Positions 1-6,359 of a stretch of DNA of 8,205 nt are shown one piece after another; position 1 is the stretch's first letter; each line of letters starts with the position of its first letter. The stretch is from positions 1 through 8,205 of the forward strand of contig JANYEU010000118.1 of assembly GCA_025362915.1 (NCBI GenBank), written 5' to 3'. The notes beneath the pieces are model-generated. The model was not told the origin of the DNA. It did no database searches and saw only the letters and a list, made by a program, of their open reading frames with translations. The DNA comes from Chitinophagaceae bacterium. GTDB taxonomy: Bacteria; Bacteroidota; Bacteroidia; Chitinophagales; Chitinophagaceae. The translations under genes were made by a program, and so were the position numbers.

Positions 1-417
1 AAAATTGCGATGCTTGCAGCGGCAATCCAGGCGAGCCTTGCTCAGACCTCCACCTCCTCTACCACGACAAAAACATCTACAATGTTTCTTTTACGCGCCT
101 GGCAGAAAAAAACGTCAATGGACATCCGATTGAGGATCTATGCGGCCCAGAAATACGGCGGACCACTTCTGGAGGACATAGATACATTGCTATCACCCGA
201 GTTGATGCAAGACTTTCCAGAAAGCCAACCACGTATCAGTCTAAGACAGTTTTTTGGCACCTCCGGCTCTGGAAACGATATGGCCAATCGCGTTTACAAG
301 CACCACACTAAGAAATGCGCTCAAAAGAATCATCTGCCAGTGTGCCTTAAGCATGTGCCGGCTTGCAACACGTTGGGTGAGTGGCATCAGGATCCCTGCA
401 TGCAGGCTTTCCCTTGA
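1..417 (+). pseudogene. Unidentified open-frame fragment at the left edge
   Basis: Frame 1 is open from the window edge to a stop at 415-417, with an internal ATG at position 10. The translation is not recognisable. It includes a stretch reading GGPLLEDIDTLLSPEL, and a Cys/His-containing C-terminal part. Frame 3 is also open from the edge to 311, and its early codons look more coding-like (reading YHDKNIYNVSFTRLAEKNV). Both cannot be the real frame, so a frameshift between the two, or chance openness in GC-richer DNA, is possible. No ribosome-binding site or partner gene helps to decide. Low-confidence placeholder; no function is proposed. Confidence 0.2.
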
Positions 418-1270
418 GCGTTGCAAGCTTGCAGACGCTGCCTCCATCATGGCCGCCTGAAAAGCTTATTTACGATCTTACGAAATCTGCAGAAACTCAA
501 CGGCAACAAAGTTGAAACCCAAAACATAGTCCAAGCGACGCCGTCACCGTACCTAAGACTGCATGTTTGTAAAGCACGCTCGCCTGGAGAAACAATACCA
601 AGATCTGAAAGTCTTGAAGAACGATCGCGGTGACGGTTTGGCACAAGCGTAGTTCCGGGATGCATTTGACTGACTCAGTGAGGAAACCGACCGGTGAAGT
701 ATTCTATTGCTACACCTTGCCAAACATTGTCCGTAAGAATTGCGAAGAGGCTGGAGGCGAACTCACGTCCACAAACAGAGAGCTACTATGGCGCAGTTTG
801 TCATCCGACCAGACTCCATGGCTCCAGACGGTGTGCCTTCAGCTCTTGTTGAGGGTTCTCACACCGCTTGTTCCCATTTATTCCTTCGCAGAACGGAGGC
901 CAGGCAAAGGCCACCGAAGAGGTCTTGTTTCGGAAGCGGCAGAAGAAAATGTGGTCGCAAGGATGGACCGGACAAAGACTTTCATGACGTGGCATCAGAG
1001 ATGATCGTCAATGGCGTGAGCTTTCAAGGTCGGTCATGAGCCTGGCAAACCCTATCATTGCCTAAGGATGCCGACAACAAGCCCACCTCGATTAAACGTA
1101 AAAAGAGGAAAGTTGATAGAGTTGTCGGAAAAGATTGAGATGCAGTAAGGTCGTTCAGTGGTTTTCGTGGAGCTAGCACAACATGACAAGGTAATGGATG
1201 CGATTGACTTTTAGGGGCTGCATAATCTGCAGCAGAAGCTTCCTGATCCGCCTTGCTCAAAGATCATCTA
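1..1270. other. GC-richer segment without an intact recognisable gene
   Basis: This stretch differs from the rest of the window. A hand count of two 60-base lines gives about 57% G+C (1-60) and 53% (901-960), against about 28% for one line in the neighbouring peroxidase gene (1861-1920). The plus strand shows successive open stretches in different frames: frame 3 from the left edge to 311, frame 1 to 417, frame 3 at 421-633, and frame 2 at about 740-1039. None gives a protein I recognise on either strand. In the first 120 bases, frame 3 has strongly pyrimidine-ending codons, as in real coding sequence, although frame 1 stays open longer. The best reading is a decayed or error-broken gene of foreign origin, or a chimeric assembly join near 1260-1300 where the sequence abruptly becomes AT-rich. 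I see no transposase motif and no terminal inverted repeats. Confidence 0.6.
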
Positions 1271-1375
1271 ACGTCAAATTCACAGCTAAAATGATGAATA
1301 AGGTTTAATTATAGTGTCATTATTATTCTTTAAACCATTTAATCAATTCTTATAAAGGAAAAAATAAATCTACTT

Positions 1376-1966
1376 CTATTTCTCAATGGCACTAATCACC
1401 CGCTTATCCAAGGGCGAAATGCCTTGCCTGAAATAATGTGTCAGAACACCTTGCTCGTTGATGAGGTATTTGCAAAAGTTCCAGAATGGCTCCTTGTTGC
1501 ACCAGCCATTCTTGGTTGCATCCGTCAGCCATTTATATGTTTCACTTTGGTCTTTACCCTTCAATACCCCTTCTTTTTTCATTATCGGAAAGGTAACGCC
1601 ATAATTCAACTTACAAAACTTACCAATGGCACTATCGTCATGCGGCTCCTGCCCCTTAAAATCATTGGATGGAAAGGCAATAATCACCAATTTGTCCTTA
1701 TACTTTCCATATAGGGATTCAAGTTCATCATACTGTGCCGTATAACCACAATTGCTTGCAGTGTTTACTATTAGAATCTTCTTACCCTTATACTTTTCCA
1801 ATAAAAAAGAATCATTATTGCTAGCCAATGCCTGTATGCTGTAAATGCTTGTTAGTGGTAGTTTATTATTGGTATTAACCAGCAAAGCATCTTTAACAGG
1901 CATTAACTTGTCTATAAAAATGAGGAAAGGATAGATGAATTTTAGAATGGATTGTTGTAGCGTCAT
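1376..1966 (-). CDS. Glutathione peroxidase family thiol peroxidase
   Basis: A 196-residue protein of the glutathione peroxidase family, which reduces hydrogen peroxide and organic hydroperoxides using a thiol donor. The peroxidatic cysteine is Cys73 in the signature NTASNCGYTAQ. The catalytic tetrad is complete, with Gln107 in GQEP and Trp162-Asn163 in WNFCKYL. Cys118, in FCKLNYGVTFP, lies where thioredoxin-dependent members carry the resolving cysteine, so thioredoxin is a likelier reductant than glutathione (inference). The usual FPCNQF motif reads FPSNDF, so a widely conserved but non-catalytic Cys is Ser100. The catalytic domain is about 155 residues. Before it lie about 40 residues beginning with a hydrophobic stretch (roughly 7-18, then Lys20), which could be a membrane anchor or uncleaved signal. 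The start is the only ATG before the domain, and no clear Shine-Dalgarno is present. It is transcribed divergently from the 2173 gene. Confidence 0.93.
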   Translation of the reverse strand: MTLQQSILKFIYPFLIFIDKLMPVKDALLVNTNNKLPLTSIYSIQALASNNDSFLLEKYKGKKILIVNTASNCGYTAQYDELESLYGKYKDKLVIIAFPSNDFKGQEPHDDSAIGKFCKLNYGVTFPIMKKEGVLKGKDQSETYKWLTDATKNGWCNKEPFWNFCKYLINEQGVLTHYFRQGISPLDKRVISAIEK

Positions 1967-2172
1967 ACTGTTATTTGTTTCTATTAACAGTAATTATTGA
2001 CAAATAGTTCTTCTTTTTCTATCCTACTTTCTGATTATAAAGTATATAATTCCCTGTGATTCTATTGGTGGTGTGTCTTGACCCAAAATTCCTGAATGCC
2101 TGTTAACAATTTGGTTACGTTAAGTTAATGCCCGGTTAACATGTAATGGTGAATTTTGACAAACTTTACTAA
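1967..2172. promoter_or_regulatory. Divergent intergenic region with paired GTTAAC repeats
   Basis: These 206 bp separate the divergently transcribed peroxidase and metallophosphoesterase genes, so both promoters should lie here. No full Bacteroidota promoter stands out. The nearest is GAATTTTG at 2151-2158, one mismatch from TAnnTTTG and 14 bases before the 2173 ATG, without a convincing -33 TTTG. Two similar direct repeats, AATGCCTGTTAACA (2095-2108) and AATGCCCGGTTAACA (2127-2141), each hold a GTTAAC palindrome. The palindromes are 33 bp apart, close to three helical turns, which would suit an operator pair for the downstream genes (inference). Confidence 0.35.
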
Positions 2173-3051
2173 ATGGAAAGAAGACAAATTGAGGTGGTTG
2201 TAATGAGTGACCTACACTTAGGCACTTACGGTTGCAACGCCAAAGAAATAGTTAACTACCTTAAGAGTATCAACCCACAGATACTCGTTCTCAACGGCGA
2301 CATAATAGACGGCTGGCAATTTAAAAAGAGTTATTTCCCCGTTGCCCACATGCAGGTCATCAAAGAGATAATGAACTTATTGGGCAAGGGTACAAGGGTC
2401 ATTTACATCACAGGTAACCACGATGAAATGATGCGCCGTTATTCTGATTTACAGATTGGCGACTTTCAATTGACAGATAAGTTGGTGATGGAAATAAATG
2501 GGAAGATGACCTGGATATTCCACGGCGATGTATTTGATGCCACCACAAAAGGAGGGGCAAAACTGTTGGCAAAGCTTGGAGGACAAGGATATGATTTACT
2601 GATTGTTATCAATAGTATCATCAATTGGGGACTAAAGTTGATAGGTAGGGAGAAGATGAGTTTTAGCAAAAAGGTAAAGAATGGGGTGAAGAAAGCAGTA
2701 TCTTGGATTGGTGATTTTGAACAGACTGCCGCAGAGTTGGCTATTGAAAAGAAATATGATTATGTAATATGCGGACATATCCACCAACCACAAAAAAGAG
2801 TAATCACTACCGAAAAAGGAAGTGTTATTTATTTGAACAGTGGTGACTGGATTGAGAATCTGACTGCACTGGAATACAATAACAACGACTGGACAATTTA
2901 CCAGTATGATAGCAAAGAATTTGTTGAACCCAAGGCACCAATAGTGGCGATGGCAAGGAAGTTGCCAAAGCTGAATGTGGTTCCTGAAGAAGTAATGCTT
3001 TTTAACTCTATTGCATCCATTAAAGGTGCAATAAAATTATCTTTACAATAG
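2173..3051 (+). CDS. LpxH-like metallophosphoesterase
   Basis: A 292-residue calcineurin-type metallophosphoesterase of the UDP-2,3-diacylglucosamine diphosphatase (LpxH, COG2908) family. All metal-site motifs are present: Asp13 and His15 in SDLHLG, Asp43 in NGDIID, Asn82-His83-Asp84 in GNHDE, His117 in FHGD, and His202/His204 in GHIHQP. LpxH cleaves UDP-2,3-diacylglucosamine to lipid X in lipid A synthesis at the cytoplasmic membrane. This protein is longer than E. coli LpxH (about 240 residues), with an insert at about 125-180 containing the hydrophobic segment LLIVINSIINWGL followed by a Lys-rich stretch, suggesting a membrane-surface contact. Proteins of this type are commonly annotated as LpxH in Bacteroidota, but the true substrate is not shown by sequence, so no symbol is given. 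The next gene, a glycosyltransferase, starts 8 bp downstream and supports a joint envelope-lipid role. The start ATG gives the conserved N-terminus directly before the first beta strand. Confidence 0.9.
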   Translation: MERRQIEVVVMSDLHLGTYGCNAKEIVNYLKSINPQILVLNGDIIDGWQFKKSYFPVAHMQVIKEIMNLLGKGTRVIYITGNHDEMMRRYSDLQIGDFQLTDKLVMEINGKMTWIFHGDVFDATTKGGAKLLAKLGGQGYDLLIVINSIINWGLKLIGREKMSFSKKVKNGVKKAVSWIGDFEQTAAELAIEKKYDYVICGHIHQPQKRVITTEKGSVIYLNSGDWIENLTALEYNNNDWTIYQYDSKEFVEPKAPIVAMARKLPKLNVVPEEVMLFNSIASIKGAIKLSLQ

Positions 3052-3059
3052 TCATCCTT

Positions 3060-4142
3060 ATGCAGTACACAAATAAGAAATTGAAAATATTATATGCTGT
3101 TCAGGCTACTGGCAACGGACACATAGCTAGGGCAATGCAACTTGTTCCGTATTTGCAGGAGTATGGAGAGGTGGATGTTTTTTTAAGTGGAAGCAATAGT
3201 AACCTTGATGCTACATTGCCCATAAAATACAAGAGTAAAGGTTTGAGTTTGTTTTATGGCAATAGGGGAGGGTTGGATTATTTAAGAATGTGGAAAGAGC
3301 TAAACCTTGGTCGCCTTTGGAAGGAAGCACATGAATTGCCCGTTAAAAAGTATGATCTGGTCATCAACGATTTTGAAAGCATCACTTCCCTTGCCTGTAA
3401 GTTAAAGAAGGTAAAGAGCATCAATTTTGGGCATCAGGCAAGTTTTATGTCCGATAATACACCAAAGCCAGCCAAGCATGATTTCATTGGAGAATGGGTG
3501 TTGAAACATTATGCCACTGCCACCAACAATATAGGTTTGCACTTCGAGAGTTACGATGATTTCATTTACTCTCCCATCATCAAGGATAATATCATCAAGG
3601 CGCAGCCAACTGATAAAGGGTATGTGGCCGTTTATCTGGCTCATTACAGTGATGAAGTACTGATAAATGCACTGAATAAATGTGCGGACATCCCTTTTCA
3701 GGTGTTCTCTAAAAGGGTTTCGAGTGTGGAACAAAAAGGAAATGTAACCTTGATGCCCATTAGCAATGAGGGGTTTAATAATAGTATGATTAATGCTGCC
3801 GGAGTCATCACTGGTGCTGGTTTCGAAACCCCTGCCGAAGCCTTATACCTAGGTAAAAAGTTATTGTGCCTTCCTATCAGGGGGCAATATGAACAACTCT
3901 GCAATGCCGCTGCGCTGGAAAGGTTTTGGATTCCTATTATTGATAAGATTGATGAGCAGTTCACTTCTACTATGTATCAATGGCTTTCAGGATTGCATCC
4001 AAGACCATTACAGTTGACCAAATCTACCCAGGATATTGTGGATATTGTTATTGAAAAAGGGCTTTCTCAAAAAGTTGTCAATCAATCAGAAGAAGAATAT
4101 TTCTTCACACCGCACCACCATGATTCCCTTTCTATGGCGTAG
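3060..4142 (+). CDS. GT-B glycosyltransferase, MJ1255-type
   Basis: A 360-residue protein resembling the MJ1255/VC2487 glycosyltransferase family, related to GT28-like GT-B enzymes. The N-terminal Rossmann domain opens with KILYAVQATGNGHIARA; Gly18-Asn19-Gly20-His21 is the GxGH-type acceptor-side loop seen in MurG and glycolipid synthases. The C-terminal domain has ITGAGFETPAEALYLGKKLL at about 250-269, the usual donor nucleotide-sugar loop with the Glu256/Glu260 pattern, followed by the P-x-x-x-Q-x-E-Q segment around 272-279. No signal peptide or transmembrane helix is evident, so a cytoplasmic or membrane-peripheral enzyme is expected. Donor and acceptor are unknown. It follows the metallophosphoesterase by 8 bp and is closed by a terminator 39 bp after its stop, making a two-gene operon. 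The last 20 residues are acidic, then His-rich (PHHHD), and unlikely to be catalytic. Confidence 0.85.
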   Translation: MQYTNKKLKILYAVQATGNGHIARAMQLVPYLQEYGEVDVFLSGSNSNLDATLPIKYKSKGLSLFYGNRGGLDYLRMWKELNLGRLWKEAHELPVKKYDLVINDFESITSLACKLKKVKSINFGHQASFMSDNTPKPAKHDFIGEWVLKHYATATNNIGLHFESYDDFIYSPIIKDNIIKAQPTDKGYVAVYLAHYSDEVLINALNKCADIPFQVFSKRVSSVEQKGNVTLMPISNEGFNNSMINAAGVITGAGFETPAEALYLGKKLLCLPIRGQYEQLCNAAALERFWIPIIDKIDEQFTSTMYQWLSGLHPRPLQLTKSTQDIVDIVIEKGLSQKVVNQSEEEYFFTPHHHDSLSMA

Positions 4143-4180
4143 GAAGTTTTTTAAGCAATATAAAATACTTGCCTGTTCTC

Positions 4181-4206
4181 AAATCGCCGTGCTAGGCGGT
4201 TTTTGT
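4181..4206 (+). terminator. Intrinsic terminator of the two-gene operon
   Basis: Arms 4181-4188 (AAATCGCC) and 4195-4202 (GGCGGTTT) pair over 8 bp with one G-T wobble around a 6-base loop. The 3' arm runs into a short T tract (4200-4204). It lies 39 bp after the glycosyltransferase stop. The T tract is modest, so termination may be partial. Confidence 0.65.
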
Positions 4207-4219
4207 TATGATTATGGGC

Positions 4220-4248
4220 AAAAAAATACATCCTTAAATAAGGATGTA
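4220..4248 (-). terminator. Minus-strand terminator-like hairpin
   Basis: TACATCCTTA (4227-4236) and TAAGGATGTA (4239-4248) form a perfect inverted repeat with 2 central bases. On the minus strand it is followed directly by seven T (A tract 4220-4226), the arrangement of an intrinsic terminator for leftward transcription. It is the only such signal I see downstream of tgt, about 0.83 kb past its stop, so it would end any leftward transcript crossing the repeat array. It sits almost back to back with the plus-strand terminator at 4181-4206. Confidence 0.5.
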
Positions 4249-4561
4249 CGGATTTACGGATTCAAGAGGTAACAGATTTACTATCTAACAAAGCTATATA
4301 AGTGTTGTAGTATAATCGCTACTTCTGTTCAGCGGTGAATAAGTAAATTTATATTTCTTGCTTTATGCACAAAATGGAATAAGGTAAAGAAGCCTTATTC
4401 TATTGGATAAAACAGCCCGCCGATTAATTAATTTGTTGCCAATCAATTGATGTATTTACGGCAAAGTATTTTATTTGGTAGTAGCTGTGCTTTCATCCCG
4501 CACAAATTAGTCTATTTGGTTGGGATGCTGTATAGACTAATGAATACTTCTATTAAACCTG
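4249..4561. other. Non-coding stretch with two inverted repeats
   Basis: No credible gene on either strand. Two stem-forming inverted repeats are visible. At 4373-4404 the arms 4373-4384 and 4393-4404 pair over 12 bp with one G-T wobble (inner part GAATAAGG / CCTTATTC) around an 8-base loop. At 4506-4541, ATTAGTCTAT and ATAGACTAAT form a perfect 10-bp stem around 16 bases. No tRNA or known riboswitch fold was recognised. This stretch is the left flank of the 42-bp repeat array and could be part of the same structured element or transcript. Confidence 0.5.
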
Positions 4562-4855
4562 CGTAATGTATGCGACGGGAGAACTCCCGTAATACCCATA
4601 ATTCGTAATGTATGTCACGGACACTCGTCCGTAGCATACATTACGCGTATTTACTGTCACGGACGTTCGTCCGTGGCATACATTACGCTTAATTACTGGC
4701 ACGGACGTACGTCCGTAGCTATAAAAACGCTTATTTATTGGCACGGACGTACGTCCGTCGAACAAATTACGCTTATTTACTGTCACGGACGTACGTCCGT
4801 AGCATACATTACGCATATTTACTGTCACGGACGAGTGTCCGTGACATACATTACG
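4562..4855. repeat. Seven-unit, 42-bp palindromic repeat array
   Basis: The array is exactly 7 x 42 = 294 bp with no insertions or deletions. Units start at 4562, 4604, 4646, 4688, 4730, 4772 and 4814. Each has an 11-base left arm, 2 bases, a 16-base palindromic core, 2 bases and an 11-base right arm. Cores start at 4575, 4617, 4659, 4701, 4743, 4785 and 4827. The middle three are the perfect palindrome ACGGACGTACGTCCGT. Unit 1 has ACGGGAGAACTCCCGT, changed in both arms with pairing kept. Units 2 and 7 have cores that are reverse complements of each other. Unit 2 is nearly symmetric along its whole length: CGTAATGTATG on the left and CATACATTACG on the right. Units 2-7 (4604-4855) are bounded by perfect 29-bp inverted repeats at 4604-4632 and 4827-4855. 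The intervals are repeated, not unique, so this is not a CRISPR array. The family was not recognised. Confidence 0.92.
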
Positions 4856-4925
4856 TTTTTAGAATGAAAAGGGTGGTTGCAGGATTGAAAAAACACCCGA
4901 AATGGTATAATACCGGCCATTAAAA

Positions 4926-5012
4926 GACAATATTTTGTACCTGACGGCACTTAAATCCTCATTACTGATGGCTTATGACAAATATTTTGTACCCAATGAT
5001 ACCTTAAATCCT
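4926..5012. repeat. Imperfect direct repeat pair of about 35 bp
   Basis: Copies at 4926-4959 and 4977-5012 begin 51 bp apart. Both start GACAA(A)TATTTTGTACC and end TTAAATCCT, with a diverged middle of about 9-11 bases. The start holds a partial palindrome (ACAA...TTGT). They lie between the 42-bp array and the end of tgt, in about 225 bp with no gene. They could be protein-binding sites or remnants of a dispersed repeat. Confidence 0.65.
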
Positions 5013-5082
5013 AGATTGTATAATAGCAGGAAAGAATGTTTAAGTATGTATATTAAAAAAGGAGTTATTAACTAGATAAAGT

Positions 5083-6222
5083 TTACAATCGCTGCTTTAA
5101 CTGACTAATCATACCCGGTTTCCAACTGTTGAAGGTATTGTTCAATATCTGTGTACGAGCCTCGGTTACCAGCCATAAATAAAAAGAAAGGTTGTGTATG
5201 CTGGCTATCTGCAACGCCAATATCTCGTTAGAAACAAACAGATGCCGCAAGTAAGCCTTGCTATAATAATTGCTGGTAGGGCAGGGGATGCCGGCATCGA
5301 TACAGCTAAAATCGGTTGCCCATTTCTTGTTGCGGATATTGATTACGCCGTTAGATGTAAACAACATTCCATTGCGCCCATTGCGGGTAGGCATCACACA
5401 ATCGAACATATCCACGCCAAGCGATATGTTTTCCAGTATGTTCCAAGGGGTGCCAACACCCATCAGGTAGCGAGGTTTGGCAGTAGGCAATATGTCGCAA
5501 CAATGTTCGGTAAAGTCGTACATCATATCCTCTGGCTCACCCACGCTTAGTCCGCCAATGGCATTGCCTGTGGCATTCTTGCTGGCAATATATTCGGCAG
5601 AAGCGGTACGTAAATCCTTGTAAGTGCTGCCCTGCACTATCGGAAAAAGGTTTTGGGTATGACCATATTTATCAGGCGTTTCCTCCAGTTGTTTAAAGCA
5701 CCTGTCCAGCCATCTATGCGTTAGTTCCATGCTCTTTTTGGCATAGATATATTCGCTAGGATAGGGCGGACATTCATCAAATGCCATTATAATGTCGCCA
5801 CCAATGCTGCGTTGTATGTCCATCACTTTCTCAGGGGTAAACAAATGCCTACTACCATCAATATGGCTCTGGAACATTACACCTTCTTCCTTAATTTTCC
5901 TGTTTGCCGCCAAAGAAAACACTTGGTAACCGCCACTATCAGTTAGTATTGGTCTGTCCCAGCCCATGAATTTGTGCAATCCTCCTGCCGCTTCCAGCAC
6001 TTCTGTGCCGGGGCGTAAGTATAAATGGTAGGTATTGCCCAAGATAATCTGTGCTTGAATCTCGTCTTTTAATTGTAATTGTGTTACGGCTTTTACGCTG
6101 CCCACCGTACCCACAGGCATAAAGATGGGGGTATTTATTACACCATGGTCGGTGGTTATTGTTCCTGCCCTTGCCTTGCTATCCGTATCTGTATTAATTA
6201 AATTGAATTGTAATGCAGCCAT
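5083..6222 (-). CDS. tgt: tRNA-guanine transglycosylase
   Basis: A 379-residue, full-length queuine/preQ1 tRNA-ribosyltransferase. It swaps guanine-34 in the anticodon of GUN tRNAs (Asp, Asn, His, Tyr) for preQ1, the first tRNA-bound step of queuosine synthesis, in the cytoplasm. The TIM-barrel motifs are all present: Asp95 in LTDSGGYQVFSL (general base), Asp149 in MAFDEC, Gln197 in IVQGS, the GGLSVGE loop at 223-229, and nucleophile Asp274 in MFDCVMPTRNGRNG. The C-terminal zinc site is unusual. The family's C-x-C-x2-C reads I312-P-C314-P-T-S317, so only one of the three cysteines remains, with the ligand-position His343 kept in SIHNLSFY. The start ATG fits the family N-terminus (LQFNLINTDTDSKARAG); no strong Shine-Dalgarno is seen. 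Neighbours are unrelated, so it is probably monocistronic. No terminator lies close downstream. Confidence 0.97.
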   Translation of the reverse strand: MAALQFNLINTDTDSKARAGTITTDHGVINTPIFMPVGTVGSVKAVTQLQLKDEIQAQIILGNTYHLYLRPGTEVLEAAGGLHKFMGWDRPILTDSGGYQVFSLAANRKIKEEGVMFQSHIDGSRHLFTPEKVMDIQRSIGGDIIMAFDECPPYPSEYIYAKKSMELTHRWLDRCFKQLEETPDKYGHTQNLFPIVQGSTYKDLRTASAEYIASKNATGNAIGGLSVGEPEDMMYDFTEHCCDILPTAKPRYLMGVGTPWNILENISLGVDMFDCVMPTRNGRNGMLFTSNGVINIRNKKWATDFSCIDAGIPCPTSNYYSKAYLRHLFVSNEILALQIASIHNLSFYLWLVTEARTQILNNTFNSWKPGMISQLKQRL

Positions 6223-6359
6223 TGGGCAAAAATAGGGGCAAAGGATACACTGTGGGAGGTTTGTGAAAGATGAGCATTAATAGAATAGACGGAAGTAGAT
6301 GCTAAAAGTGGTTATTACAGTAGTATGGACTGGTTGATAGATGTTATTGTTTGATGACG

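Noticed and set aside
422..433. 12-bp palindrome TGCAAGCTTGCA
   Set aside because: Single short palindrome with no repeat partner or context.
447..665. Minus-strand open frames at 241-450, 447-665, 801-995 and 1024-1260
   Set aside because: Short, no recognisable motif, overlapping plus-strand open frames; expected by chance in GC-richer DNA.
1302..1336. GGTTTAA/TTAAACC inverted repeat as terminator for the peroxidase gene
   Set aside because: Only 7 AT-rich pairs around a 21-base loop and no T tract in the right place.
1997..2025. E. coli-like promoter TTGACA-17-TATCCT
   Set aside because: Bacteroidota primary sigma factors use TTTG/TAnnTTTG boxes, and this site is about 150 bases from the gene; likely chance in AT-rich DNA.
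4036..4272. Plus-strand 78-residue open frame after the glycosyltransferase
   Set aside because: It overlaps the end of the glycosyltransferase gene and runs through both terminator hairpins.
4553..4828. Minus-strand 91-residue open frame
   Set aside because: It is the translation of the palindromic array and its left edge, with a similar repeat peptide on the other strand; no independent coding evidence.
4562..4855. CRISPR-like appearance (16-bp palindromes separated by 26 bases)
   Set aside because: The intervals are near copies of one another and belong to the 42-bp unit; there are no unique spacers and no cas genes.
6239..6247. TATCCTTTG on the minus strand just upstream of tgt as a -7 box
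   Set aside because: The internal spacing is one base too long and no -33 TTTG lies at the proper distance.
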